NCBI RefSeq assembly: GCF_030546575.1
Contig: NZ_JAUOTN010000007.1
Location: forward strand, 1-64,000
Reading direction: 5' to 3'
DNA length: 64,000 bases
Source of the DNA: Pontibacter coccineus
Lineage (GTDB): Bacteria > Bacteroidota > Bacteroidia > Cytophagales > Hymenobacteraceae
Each line of letters begins with the position of its first letter. Position 1 is the stretch's first letter. The translations under genes and the position numbers were made by a program. Shown one piece after another: positions 50,468 to 59,509 of the stretch. The notes below the pieces were generated by a model. It made no database searches, had not been told where the DNA came from, and saw nothing but the letters and a program-made list of their open reading frames with translations.

Positions 50468-50533
50468 CCGCCAACAAAGTGCAGCTTTAACCCTCGCTAT
50501 GCTTCGGGCTTCTGCTGCACGAGCACGTTAGAT
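50468..50533 (+). other. attC-like imperfect palindrome
   Basis: CCGCCAAC (50468-50475), GTGCAGC (50479-50485), a 28-base centre with CCC/GGG arms, GCTGCAC (50514-50520), a 6-base spacer, then GTTAGAT (50527-50533). GTTAGAT fits the attC R' core GTTRRRY; the 5' core fits RYYYAAC only in part. Site order and size (~66 bases) resemble integron cassette recombination sites. Confidence 0.45.
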
Positions 50534-50582
50534 GGTCATTATTGAACGACATTCAACACAATAAATCAAAAACATAAAATCT

Positions 50583-51104
50583 ATGCTGATTGACAACTTT
50601 AATAAAACCATTGATATATGGCTTGACGAATTACAACATTACAGCATAGACAAATTACTTGCAAAACCTGATACTACAAGTTGGTCAATGGGACAACTAT
50701 ATGTGCACTTAATTGAAGAAACAAACTGGTATTTTGAACAAGTTGAATTGTGCTTTGGTAATAAAGAGAACACTGCTCAAACAATGAAAGAAAGTGCAAA
50801 ATCAATGTTTCAAAACAACTCGTTCCCTAATGAAAAAATCAAAGTCGACCACTCCATTTCAGACGATGAGAAACAACCTGCTGACTGGCAGACATTACAC
50901 GTAGATTTTAAAAAATTAAAAAAAGATGGAAATGAAATTTGGTTGAAAATTGAAAAGGTGGCAACTCCCGGTAAATCAGAGCATCCTGGCCTTGGGTTTT
51001 TTGGCCCATTAGAGTGGTTTCAGTATGCAGAGATGCATATGCGACATCACTTAATACAGAGAGGACGAATTGACAACTTTCTAAAAACAATGATAGTCAC
51101 CTAA
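50583..51104 (+). CDS. DinB-family protein, low GC
   Basis: 173 residues. DinB/YfiT four-helix fold: WSMGQLYVHLIEETNWYFEQ carries the first His, and EMHMRHHLIQRGRIDNFL the C-terminal His pair that bind a metal in this family. Possible thiol-S-transferase or unknown metal enzyme. AT-rich, single gene between the attC-like site and a second boundary-like GTTACCGGT at 51113; looks like a cassette cargo gene. Confidence 0.88.
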   Translation: MLIDNFNKTIDIWLDELQHYSIDKLLAKPDTTSWSMGQLYVHLIEETNWYFEQVELCFGNKENTAQTMKESAKSMFQNNSFPNEKIKVDHSISDDEKQPADWQTLHVDFKKLKKDGNEIWLKIEKVATPGKSEHPGLGFFGPLEWFQYAEMHMRHHLIQRGRIDNFLKTMIVT

Positions 51105-51152
51105 GAATAGAGCCGTTACCGGTACCACGACAAATAACCTCCTCAAACCAAA

Positions 51153-51569
51153 ATGAAAGTACATACCACCAATTACTTTGACACTTTTATCGAAGTGGCG
51201 GAGGACACTAAAGCGGCTTGTGGCATAAAACCACCGTCTAAAGGCGAAAAAAAGACGATTGCCGAAATGCAGTATGATAGGATCGCCAAGCATCCGTACA
51301 GGTACACTTCTGACGAGGTATTATTCCAGGTTTTTGCAGACAGAAACGATCTGGCCGAAGCCGAATACGATCAGGCCAGAGCACAGTTTTTCTCAAAGGG
51401 ACAAGCCTGCTTCAGGGCATCGCCTTTGACCAAAACGTACGGTTTTGGTGTTCATTGCGATAGTGATGGGAAAATGGCGATCTACGGAGTAGAAACGGCA
51501 GAATACGGGGAATTTGTGGCCGACAAAAACCTAAAGAAAGTAAAGGCCATGAAATCGAGCAGAAAATGA
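51153..51569 (+). CDS. DUF6157-family protein
   Basis: 138 residues, soluble. NYFDTFIEVAEDTKA at the N-terminus and YGFGVHCDSDGKMAIYG near residue 100 fit the DUF6157 group. Function unknown. Its stop overlaps the start of the next, broken gene (ATGA, 51566-51569). Confidence 0.82.
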   Translation: MKVHTTNYFDTFIEVAEDTKAACGIKPPSKGEKKTIAEMQYDRIAKHPYRYTSDEVLFQVFADRNDLAEAEYDQARAQFFSKGQACFRASPLTKTYGFGVHCDSDGKMAIYGVETAEYGEFVADKNLKKVKAMKSSRK

Positions 51570-52033
51570 AATCAATTTTTGACAAGCCGGCCCGGGACGG
51601 AATTATTGAAAGAATCGCTTCAATAAACGCGGACTGCAGCCCTCAATGGGGTAAAATGAATGTTTACCAAATGGTCGGGCACAACACCTAATGGAACGGG
51701 TGGATCTTGGGGAAAGACAGCTTGGGAAAGGACAGCCATATCTACAAGCAGGCTTTTGTGGGTAAAGTTTTTGGGAAAATAGCCTTGCGGAAAATGATAA
51801 AGGATGCAAAGCCTTTTGATCAGAACATACCAACTTCCTCCCAATTCAAAGCCAAGGAGGAGAGTGGAGACCTGGAAGCTGAAAAACTGAAATGGATTTC
51901 GTTAACGCAGGCTTATGAAAACTATCACAATCCAGCCTTCATACATGATTTCTTTGGAAAGATGACGAAGGAACAGATTGGTATTTTAGTTTACAAACAT
52001 TCTGATCATCATTTGAGGCAATTTGGTGTATAA
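51566..52033 (+). pseudogene. DUF1569 (DinB-like) gene with in-frame stop
   Basis: Reading from ATG at 51566 gives MKSIFDKPARDGIIERI and MNVYQMVGHNT, then TAA at 51689-51691 (codon 42), then the same frame continues for 114 codons to the stop at 52033 (WNGWILGKDSLGKDS, KHSDHHLRQFGV). The two parts together match one DUF1569-type domain, with the His-rich C-terminus intact. A single nonsense change (for example TAT or TAC to TAA) explains it. No frameshift is needed. Confidence 0.85.
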
Positions 52034-52098
52034 GCAAACAAGGCCCGTCTATCGTCAATAATGTAAATACAGGTATCATCTCTATTAATTTATCCACT

Positions 52099-52938
52099 AT
52101 GTCCTCACTTATCACAGCACAAGAACTATCTGAGCTACTGTCTAAAAGCAATCTGGTATTGATCGATGCCCGCTCCGGCCCCAATGGCAGGGCAAAATAC
52201 GAACAGGAACACCTGGCCGGGGCACTGCACGTCGACCTGGACAAAGACCTGGCGGACATTAAGCCAGACGCAGCCCAAGGTGGACGACACCCACTGCCGG
52301 ACCCGGAAAAATTTGCGGAGTTGCTGGGGCGCCTGGGTATAGCGCATGGCAGCCATGTGGTGGTTTACGATGACATGAGCGGTGCCAACGCCGCTTCCCG
52401 ATTCTGGTGGATGCTGCGGGCTGCCGGACACACACAAGTGCAGGTGCTCAATGGCGGCTTTCAGGCAGCTTTGGCGGCCAGTATACCTGTGAGCAGCGAA
52501 GAAGAACAAGTAACATCAGCAGAGCCTTATCCTTTCAAGGCATGGGAACTACCATCTATCCAGATGGAGGAGGTTGCCAAGGCCGTGAAGGACCCGAACT
52601 ACCTGGTAGTGGATGTGCGGGATGCAGCCCGCTATCGTGGCGAGACCGAACCAATTGACCTGGTAGCCGGACATATTCCGGGGGCTGTCAACATTCCATT
52701 TCAGCAAAACCTTGCTGCTGATGGTACCTACTTATCGCCTGAAGTGCTGCGGGAGAAATACGAAGCCGTATTGGACGGTCGCGATATGGAACACGTGGTG
52801 GTACATTGCGGGTCTGGCGTCACAGCCTGCCACACGGCACTGGCCATGGATTATGCCGGTCTGGGTATACCGACGCTCTATGTGGGCTCATGGAGTGAAT
52901 GGTCGCGCAACGACCGCCCGATCGGAACAAGGGCCTAA
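52099..52938 (+). CDS. Sulfurtransferase (thiosulfate / 3-mercaptopyruvate type)
   Basis: 279 residues, two rhodanese domains. The inactive N-terminal domain has VLIDARS and VVVYDDMSG; the C-terminal domain has the catalytic Cys in HCGSGVTACH near residue 235. The CGSGVT loop points to 3-mercaptopyruvate sulfurtransferase rather than thiosulfate rhodanese. Cytoplasmic. It marks the return to housekeeping-type base composition after the low-GC block. Confidence 0.92.
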   Translation: MSSLITAQELSELLSKSNLVLIDARSGPNGRAKYEQEHLAGALHVDLDKDLADIKPDAAQGGRHPLPDPEKFAELLGRLGIAHGSHVVVYDDMSGANAASRFWWMLRAAGHTQVQVLNGGFQAALAASIPVSSEEEQVTSAEPYPFKAWELPSIQMEEVAKAVKDPNYLVVDVRDAARYRGETEPIDLVAGHIPGAVNIPFQQNLAADGTYLSPEVLREKYEAVLDGRDMEHVVVHCGSGVTACHTALAMDYAGLGIPTLYVGSWSEWSRNDRPIGTRA

Positions 52939-52949
52939 GGTATAGGCAT

Positions 52950-52996
52950 AAATGAAGAGCGGCTGCTGAAACTAATTCAGCAGCCGCTCTTCATTT
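52950..52996. terminator. Bidirectional hairpin terminator
   Basis: A perfect 21-bp stem (AAATGAAGAGCGGCTGCTGAA and complement) around ACTAA, between convergent sulfurtransferase and trpS genes. Confidence 0.85.
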
Positions 52997-53010
52997 AGCA
53001 GGTATAGCGC

Positions 53011-53985
53011 TTAGTAGCCCAGCTTCTGGCGCACGCGCTCCAACACCGGCATAGCGATGGCTTTGGCCTTTTCAGCGCCTTCCAGTAGTTTCTTATCTAT
53101 TTCGGGCAGGTTGTTCATGTAGTAGTTGAACAGCTCACGCTCTTTGGCAAATTTACGCACGATCAGCTCATAGAGCGCCTGCTTGGCATGACCGTAGCCG
53201 TAGCCACCGTTCTGGTAGTTGTGGCGCATCTGCAGGATCTCCTCCGGCGATGCCAGCAAACTGTAAAGCTTAAACGTGGTGTCCTCGTCCGGATCTTTCG
53301 GGTCCTCCAGCGGGGTGCTGTCTGTTACGATGCTCATGATCGTTTTGCGCAATGGCTTATCGGCCTCAAATATGTCGATGATGTTGCCGTACGACTTGCT
53401 CATCTTCTCCCCGTTTATGCCCGGCACGGTCATCACCGTTTCGTCCGTCTTCGCCTCCGGCAGCACAAAGGTATCGCCGTAGATGTGGTTGAACGAACTG
53501 GCAATGTCGCGGGTGATTTCGAGGTGCTGCACCTGGTCTTTACCCACGGGTACGATGTTGGCGTCATACATGAGGATGTCAGCCGCCATCAGCACCGGGT
53601 AGGTGAACAAACCAGCGTTTACATCAGCCAATCCTCTGCGGCTCGACTTGTCCTTGAACGAGTGCGCGTTGGCCAGCATCGGGAAAGGAGCGTAGCAGTT
53701 GAGGTACCAGGTTAGCTCGGTTACCATCGGCACGTCCGACTGGCGGTACAAGATGTGTTTATCAGTGTCGAAGCCACAGGCCAGCCAGGCGGCGGCTACC
53801 GAGTAGGTGTTGTGGCGTAGCACCTGTGGGTCGCGGATAGTAGTAAGGGAGTGCAGGTCGGCTATAAAGTAAAGCGCCTGCTCCTGCGATGCCTTCGAAA
53901 GTTCGATGGCGGGGAGGATAGCACCCAGCAGGTTGCCCAAATGCGGACGGCCTGTGCTCTGTATGCCCGTAAGGTATCGTGCCAT
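53011..53985 (-). CDS. trpS: Tryptophanyl-tRNA synthetase
   Basis: 324 residues, class I synthetase. HIGH-like motif GRPHLGNLLG near residue 12 and the KMSKS loop GEKMSKSYGN near 195, plus VPVGKDQVQHLEI and YPVLMAADIL. Length is standard for the bacterial enzyme. Charges tRNA-Trp. Confidence 0.97.
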   Translation of the reverse strand: MARYLTGIQSTGRPHLGNLLGAILPAIELSKASQEQALYFIADLHSLTTIRDPQVLRHNTYSVAAAWLACGFDTDKHILYRQSDVPMVTELTWYLNCYAPFPMLANAHSFKDKSSRRGLADVNAGLFTYPVLMAADILMYDANIVPVGKDQVQHLEITRDIASSFNHIYGDTFVLPEAKTDETVMTVPGINGEKMSKSYGNIIDIFEADKPLRKTIMSIVTDSTPLEDPKDPDEDTTFKLYSLLASPEEILQMRHNYQNGGYGYGHAKQALYELIVRKFAKERELFNYYMNNLPEIDKKLLEGAEKAKAIAMPVLERVRQKLGY

Positions 53986-54073
53986 AGTCGGGGAAATGGT
54001 TTACAATTGCAAAAATAACGCAAATTGCTGAAAACACGCCTAGCCCGACTACGACAATTCTATACCTGGTGCT

Positions 54074-54634
54074 TTAAAGTTTCTTGAGGGAGTGGTTTTT
54101 TGAGCTCTCCACCTCGTCCTGCGTTTTGGTAAGCAGCTTCACTTCCGTGTCGCTCACCTGCAGGAAATACATCGGGTCGATGTCTCCGGCGGTGGGGATA
54201 AGCTGCAGCACCACGGCGTCGGGGTTTTGCTTGTTGCCTTTGGCCAGGAACCACTTGCCGCTGCTGTTCACCACACTCTTGTCTGCCGGCTTGCCCATGA
54301 AGATTTGCTTCATCGTGAACGAGCCTTTGGAGTCGCCATTCAGGGTAAGTTCCGTCTTAATGCCTTGGCAGTCCTTGCAGGCCAGGGTGCCCCGAAAAGT
54401 ACCGCTGGGTGATGCTAATACGGGAGCCTCCTCCGGAGCGGGTTCTGCGGCGGCTGTGGCCTCGGCTTTTGTAGGTTTGGCTTTGCTTTTAGCAGGGGCC
54501 TTTGCTGTCGTTTTCTTGCCACCGGCACGGTTTTCTTCGAGCCACTCCTGGTAGCTTTTACCAGACTGTGCCTGTACTTGCTGCAAACCCAGGGAGAGGG
54601 AGAATAGGACGAAAAGGGTGATTATTGCTTTCAT
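54074..54634 (-). CDS. NlpE-like secreted protein
   Basis: 186 residues. Signal peptide ending VQAQ near residue 23, an Ala/Lys/Pro/Glu-rich linker (~38-70), then an NlpE N-terminal-like beta domain with the hallmark CKDCQGIKTELTL near residue 83. NlpE in E. coli is an outer-membrane lipoprotein that signals surface contact and copper stress to Cpx. Here there is no lipobox Cys, so it is likely free in the periplasm. Single gene. Confidence 0.85.
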   Translation of the reverse strand: MKAIITLFVLFSLSLGLQQVQAQSGKSYQEWLEENRAGGKKTTAKAPAKSKAKPTKAEATAAAEPAPEEAPVLASPSGTFRGTLACKDCQGIKTELTLNGDSKGSFTMKQIFMGKPADKSVVNSSGKWFLAKGNKQNPDAVVLQLIPTAGDIDPMYFLQVSDTEVKLLTKTQDEVESSKNHSLKKL

Positions 54635-55037
54635 GTCGTTTCGTGTTTGTCGTTCGGGGTGATCTTAACAGAAAATATACCAGTTTTTCAGAAGCACGTT
54701 TCTAACCAGCCTATTTCTGATTTAACTGTTGAAAATATAATTTATTGTGTGCTGTAGCAACGGCATTGCAGGAGCGGTTGCCACCTGCCTTGTGCCCGGA
54801 TGTGAAATACGAAAGCAGTGCTGCGGGGTTGGGGACAAACCAGAGGAAGAGTACGAATTGCACCAATTTGTCGCCATGTGTTACCCATTCCCCTGAAAAA
54901 GGAAATGACCAGGCGCTTCACTTAAGAGCGGGTACCCAGCCATTCAAAAAAAATCAAATCAAATCTTATAGTTCAAAGTCAATTACATCATAGGCTTGCT
55001 CAGGGTTAAGTAAAAAAATCAATCAATCTTGTATCTT
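54635..55037. other. Intergenic region without recognised features
   Basis: About 400 bases between the NlpE-like gene and the DMT transporter gene. A short open frame at 54745-54993 lacks gene character. No hairpin or promoter match was found. Confidence 0.4.
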
Positions 55038-55949
55038 CTAGGCTGTTGCCAGCTTTTTATTTTTCTGCGACCGGTATAACCTGTTCAGGTTGCTCACCAC
55101 AATGGCTACAAGGATCAGCGCCACGCCCAGCCACTGCACCGTCCATACCTCTTCCTGAAGCACCAGGTACGACATGGCTACCGCCACCGGCAGCTCCGCC
55201 GAACTCAGGATGGCACTTAACGCCAGGCCGGTTTTAGGTATACCGTAGGCAAAGAACAGCGGCGGAATAACGGTGCCAAACACACCCAGGAGCAGGCCCC
55301 ACTTGAGCAGCCCGTCTCCTAACGCGCCATTAAACAGGAACATCGGCGGAAAAATGCTCAGCACCAGTATGGTTGAGCCTGTCAGCAGGAGCGCGCTTTT
55401 GGTGGTCGGGTGCAGGTGGTTACCAGCCGCACCATTGATCATCAGGAATACAGAATAACAAACGGCCGCCAGCAGTCCAAAGCCGATGCCTGCCAGGTCG
55501 AAGTCAGGTAGAGTGCCTGAGAAAAGTCTGCCTGCCATGGCCGTACCCACCAGCACCAGCAGCACCATGATGACTTGCGAGGGCTGTGGCATTTTGCGCT
55601 TGATCACCGCTTCCAGCAGCAGGCTGATCCAGGTAAACTGCATCAGCAGCAGAATAGCGATAGAAGCCGGCACTGCCTGCACACACTTGTAGTAGAAGAT
55701 GCTCACCATGCCCGTGCTAGTGCCCATGGCCACCAGCTTCAGTTTGTCCATGGTTGAAACGCCGAGGGTGCGGTGACCCATTAAGTGACGTACCAATACG
55801 ATGCCCCAAAGAATAACGAAGCCGAAGAAGACCTGCGTGCCGGTCACGTCACCCAAGGTAAAGCCTTCCTGATAAGCCAGTTTTACGAATGTAGATAGTA
55901 TGCCGAAGCTACACGCTCCGAGAAATACCAAAAGGATTCCTCTGAACAT
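55038..55949 (-). CDS. EamA/DMT-family transporter
   Basis: 303 residues, about ten transmembrane helices in two similar EamA halves (starting FLGACSFGILSTFVKLAYQ and GFGLLAAVCYSVFLMI). Drug/metabolite transporter superfamily; substrate unknown. Ends in a basic tail (RLYRSQKNKK). Confidence 0.92.
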   Translation of the reverse strand: MFRGILLVFLGACSFGILSTFVKLAYQEGFTLGDVTGTQVFFGFVILWGIVLVRHLMGHRTLGVSTMDKLKLVAMGTSTGMVSIFYYKCVQAVPASIAILLLMQFTWISLLLEAVIKRKMPQPSQVIMVLLVLVGTAMAGRLFSGTLPDFDLAGIGFGLLAAVCYSVFLMINGAAGNHLHPTTKSALLLTGSTILVLSIFPPMFLFNGALGDGLLKWGLLLGVFGTVIPPLFFAYGIPKTGLALSAILSSAELPVAVAMSYLVLQEEVWTVQWLGVALILVAIVVSNLNRLYRSQKNKKLATA

Positions 55950-56157
55950 AGATGTCCCTTTAGAAAATGAAATAAATAAACAAGGTATAGGAGCGGGCTA
56001 CACAGGCCCAATTTCAGGAATGGCAGCTGTTAGAGGTCGTGCAGGACGTACCCCGTAATGAAAATCTGTGTATGTGCTAAGTGTGCAGCCATTTTGTATT
56101 GCAAGACCGCAAAGATAGGGCTGTATTCGATTTAAATCAAATTTATTGTAACACAGG

Positions 56158-56949
56158 CTATTCTTCGCTCTCTTCGGCAGCTGTCTCTATCAGTGCTTCG
56201 GCGGTGCGGTGGCCCAGGTAACCGTCTATCAGATAGTGCGCTAGGTATAGGAGCGGCGTGAGGGCGATGGCAATGAAAAATTTATAAATGTAATTGATCG
56301 CCGCCACCGACATCACCAGCGAAATCGGCCAGTTTCCGAAAACGTAGAAGGCCACAAAAAGCACCACGACACTGTCAATCAGCTGCGACACCAGCGTAGA
56401 GCCTGTCGCCCGCAGCCAGATCATGCGGCTGCCCGTGAAGCCCCGCAGCCAGTGAAACACGGTAGCATCCAAAAACTGTGAGATCAGAAAAGCCACCAGC
56501 GAACCGATGATGATGCCCAGGCCCTGCCGATAAACAGAGTTGAAAGCATAATCGATGTTGAAGGGATTGCCGGCTGCATCCTGATTATTGAGCTCCAGCC
56601 AGAACGGGGCCGGTGGCAAACCTGTCACGACCGTGATCACCAGGAAAGCATACAGAATCAGCACCACCGTCAGGATACTGATTTTTTTGACACCCTCCTT
56701 GCCAAAGTATTCGTTGATGATGTCGGTCGTCACGAACACGACCGGCCAGATGATGACGCCCGCTGTGAGGTTAAAGTCGAACTTTTCGCCCATGAGGCCG
56801 ATCTGGGCACCGGGCATACCAAAGAGGGCCTCCGCCGAAAAGATCTTTACACCGATCAGCTCAGCCAGCAGGGCGTTGGCCAGAAAGATGCCGCTCAGGA
56901 CAAGGAACAGGTTCGTGCGTTTTTTCCCGGGGGAAGGAGTTGCCGCCAT
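56158..56949 (-). CDS. Queuosine precursor transporter (VUT family, YhhQ-like)
   Basis: 263 residues, six or seven transmembrane helices. VFVTTDIINEYFGKEG near residue 75 and WLRATGSTLVSQLIDSVV near 180 are the conserved blocks of the VUT/YhhQ family, which import preQ0/preQ1. An acidic tail (EAEESEE-like) ends the protein. Single gene. Confidence 0.92.
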   Translation of the reverse strand: MAATPSPGKKRTNLFLVLSGIFLANALLAELIGVKIFSAEALFGMPGAQIGLMGEKFDFNLTAGVIIWPVVFVTTDIINEYFGKEGVKKISILTVVLILYAFLVITVVTGLPPAPFWLELNNQDAAGNPFNIDYAFNSVYRQGLGIIIGSLVAFLISQFLDATVFHWLRGFTGSRMIWLRATGSTLVSQLIDSVVVLFVAFYVFGNWPISLVMSVAAINYIYKFFIAIALTPLLYLAHYLIDGYLGHRTAEALIETAAEESEE

Positions 56950-57021
56950 AGGTATAGAAATGGTGCAGCAAGATAGCGATTTTGCAATTAAGAATTCTGC
57001 AGCTGAAGGAAGTACCCTGGC

Positions 57022-57939
57022 TTATTCCTGCACGCAGAAAATACTGCCTTCCACGGCCAGATCTGTTTTCGGGAACACTTCCTTTGCCTCTTCCAGCAGC
57101 GGTGTCAGGTCTTTGTAGCGCACCGAAAAGTGACCGAGCAGCAGGTGGCGTACCTGCGCGGCGGCAGCCATTTCGGCGGCTTGTCGGGCGGTGCTGTGGA
57201 AGGTATAGTGGGCCCGCTCACGCAGCTCGTCCGTAAAGGTGGCTTCGTGGTAGAGCAGGTCGACACCCCGCAGGTAGGGGAGGATGTCGGGCTTATACCT
57301 GCTGTCGGCGCAGTAGGCATAGCTGCGGCTGCGCTTGGGCTCCAGTGTTACCACGGAGTTGCGCACCAGCACCTGGCCCTGTTCGTCGTGCACGTCCTCA
57401 CCCCACTTCAGGCGCACAAGCTGCGGCGGCGTCAGGAAGCCGGGCAGGTTCTCTTTGATCAGCGGACGCGGCTTGGGCTTTTCGCGGAACAGAAAACCAC
57501 AGCAGGGGACGCGGTGCTCCATGGGGATGGTATGCACCGTAATCTTCTTGTCTTCGTAAATTTTGCGGTAAAGGCCAGTGTCCAGCTCATGAAAAGTAAG
57601 CTTGTAGCACAGGTTAGTGCCGGAGTATTTGAGCTGTAGGCTAAGGATTTCGGAGAGGCCAGGAGGGCCGAAGAGGTGCAGGGGCTGCTGGCGGCCCTGC
57701 AGGTGCATGGTAGAAAGCAGACCTGCCAGACCAAAGTAATGGTCGCCGTGCAGGTGGCTGATGTAGATGTTAGAAATGCGCTGATGCTTTATTTTGTAAA
57801 GCATCAGCTGCATTTGGGTTCCTTCTCCGCAATCAATCAGATGAAGCTGATTGTCGATGGTCAGCAATTGGGCGGTATGGTGCCGGTTTGCCGAGGGTGT
57901 GGCCGACGAACTGCCGAGTATCCTGAGTTCGAAATCCAC
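57022..57939 (-). CDS. rnz: Ribonuclease Z
   Basis: 305 residues. LGSSSATPSANRHHTAQ and LIDCGEGTQ at the N-terminus, the zinc-binding HLHGDHYFGL near residue 62, the exosite arm region, YCADSRY near 210, and HEATF and LLGHFSVRY in the C-terminal third. Endonuclease that trims the 3' trailer of tRNA precursors, consistent with the tRNA genes here lacking encoded CCA. Thirteen bases downstream of the STAS-domain gene. Confidence 0.95.
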   Translation of the reverse strand: MDFELRILGSSSATPSANRHHTAQLLTIDNQLHLIDCGEGTQMQLMLYKIKHQRISNIYISHLHGDHYFGLAGLLSTMHLQGRQQPLHLFGPPGLSEILSLQLKYSGTNLCYKLTFHELDTGLYRKIYEDKKITVHTIPMEHRVPCCGFLFREKPKPRPLIKENLPGFLTPPQLVRLKWGEDVHDEQGQVLVRNSVVTLEPKRSRSYAYCADSRYKPDILPYLRGVDLLYHEATFTDELRERAHYTFHSTARQAAEMAAAAQVRHLLLGHFSVRYKDLTPLLEEAKEVFPKTDLAVEGSIFCVQE

Positions 57940-57952
57940 AAAGTAGGTTTAG

Positions 57953-58330
57953 CTAGTCTTCCTTGTTGGTCAGGTCCTGCTCGATCTCGTGCAGAAACAC
58001 GCGGTCGATCGCCTCTTCCACCGTAGGAAGGATGTTAAGCACAGACTCCAGTTTGGAGATCGTGATCAGTTTCATCACATGGTCCTGCAGGCTGGTCAGA
58101 ATCAGCAATCCGTTTGAAGAGTTGCAAAGTCTGTTGGCGATCAGGATAGAGCTCAGGCCTGAAGAGTCAGTATATTTTACGTTATTGAGGTCAAGAATCA
58201 GGTTGGTGATCCCTTCGGCATTCAATTTCACGAACTCAGATTTTAAATCCGGAGCGATTGAAGTATCTAGTTTCTTCTCGTCTATCGTGATAATCGTGTA
58301 GTTTTCTTTCTTATCAATCGTGTACTTCAT
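57953..58330 (-). CDS. STAS-domain protein (anti-sigma-factor antagonist-like)
   Basis: 125 residues from ATG at 58330; an upstream in-frame Met is less likely. STAS core: ITIDEKKLDTSIAPDLKSEF, then DLNNVKYTDSSGLSSILIANR with the phosphorylatable Ser in the TDSSG loop near residue 58. Probably regulates an RsbW-like kinase or other partner encoded elsewhere. Followed by rnz, likely in one unit. Confidence 0.92.
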   Translation of the reverse strand: MKYTIDKKENYTIITIDEKKLDTSIAPDLKSEFVKLNAEGITNLILDLNNVKYTDSSGLSSILIANRLCNSSNGLLILTSLQDHVMKLITISKLESVLNILPTVEEAIDRVFLHEIEQDLTNKED

Positions 58331-58385
58331 AGATCTACCAGTAAAGGATTTAAACGCGAATGTACCAAAATCCACGTTAATAATT

Positions 58386-59333
58386 CTAATTTTTCTCGTT
58401 AAAAATGTTTTCTACGATGTGACTCTCAATGCGTGAGAGCACATTGTCGTAACTTTCCTTGTGAAACGGCTCCCCCGTGAAAACCTCGTAAAGCTCAATG
58501 TAGCGGTCCGAAATACTGTGCACCACTTCATCGGTCATGTCAGGCACGGTCTGCCCTTCTTTACCCTGAAAGTTGTTCTCGATCAGCCACTGTCGCACAA
58601 ACTCTTTTGAAAGCTGCTTCTGCGATTCGCCGCTCTGCTGACGCGCCTCGTATCCTTCCAGATAAAAGTAGCGCGAAGAATCCGGCGTGTGGATCTCGTC
58701 AATCAGGTATACCTCGCCGTTGTAATTGCCGAACTCGTACTTGGTGTCCACCAGTATCAGTCCGCGCTGTGCGGCCAGATCCGTGCCTCTCGCAAAGAGG
58801 GCCCGGGTATAAGCTTCTAATTTAATATATTCTTGCTCAGATACAATGCCTTTTGCTATAATTTCTTCGCGCGAGATATCTTCGTCATGCCCTTCGTCTG
58901 CCTTGGTGGTCGGGGTGATGATCGGCTCCGGCAGTCTGTCGTTTTCGCGCAGGCCTTCCGGCAGGGCGACACCGCACACACTGCGTTTGCCTTCTTTGTA
59001 TTCGCGCCAGGCATGCCCGGCCAGGTAGCCCCTGATCACCATCTCCACCTTGTAAGGCTCGCAACGGTAACCGATGGTTACGTTCGGGTCAGGCGTCGAC
59101 AGCACCCAGTTTGGCACCAGGTCCGAGGTAGCTTTCAGGTTGATGCTCGCAATCTGGTTCAGTACTTGCCCCTTATAAGGAATGGCCCTTGGCAACACCA
59201 CATCAAAAGCTGAAATCCGGTCGGTCGCTAAAACTGCCAGTCGGTTTTCAAAATAATAAACGTCGCGTACCTTGCCTCTATAAAAACCGGTCTGCCCGGC
59301 GAAGGAGAAATTCGTTTCTTTAATGGCCTCCAT
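58386..59333 (-). CDS. purC: Phosphoribosylaminoimidazole-succinocarboxamide synthase (SAICAR synthetase)
   Basis: 315 residues from ATG at 59333; the longer frame would start at TTG (59360). GKVRDVYYF near residue 20, [12 protein letters not shown] near 38, [13 protein letters not shown] and DTKYEFG are the family blocks. Joins aspartate to CAIR in purine synthesis. Size fits the longer, eukaryote-like form common in this phylum. Confidence 0.95.
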   Translation of the reverse strand: MEAIKETNFSFAGQTGFYRGKVRDVYYFENRLAVLATDRISAFDVVLPRAIPYKGQVLNQIASINLKATSDLVPNWVLSTPDPNVTIGYRCEPYKVEMVIRGYLAGHAWREYKEGKRSVCGVALPEGLRENDRLPEPIITPTTKADEGHDEDISREEIIAKGIVSEQEYIKLEAYTRALFARGTDLAAQRGLILVDTKYEFGNYNGEVYLIDEIHTPDSSRYFYLEGYEARQQSGESQKQLSKEFVRQWLIENNFQGKEGQTVPDMTDEVVHSISDRYIELYEVFTGEPFHKESYDNVLSRIESHIVENIFNEKN

Positions 59334-59509
59334 TAGGTCTGTTAGGTTTGAGAAGGGCAAAGTTAAAATATTTTTGTGGGTGAGCGTGATAAGGTATAGG
59401 TATAAATGTAAAATGCCTTCGCAGACCGGGTAACTATCTGAGTTTTGACACTGCTATATACTCTGAAGTATAGTGAAAGTTTTATATTATGAAATCTATT
59501 GTTTGTACA

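Noticed and set aside
54745..54993. 82-codon frame in the 54.6-55 kb gap
   Set aside because: No domain, unusual composition, no ribosome binding site and no terminator.
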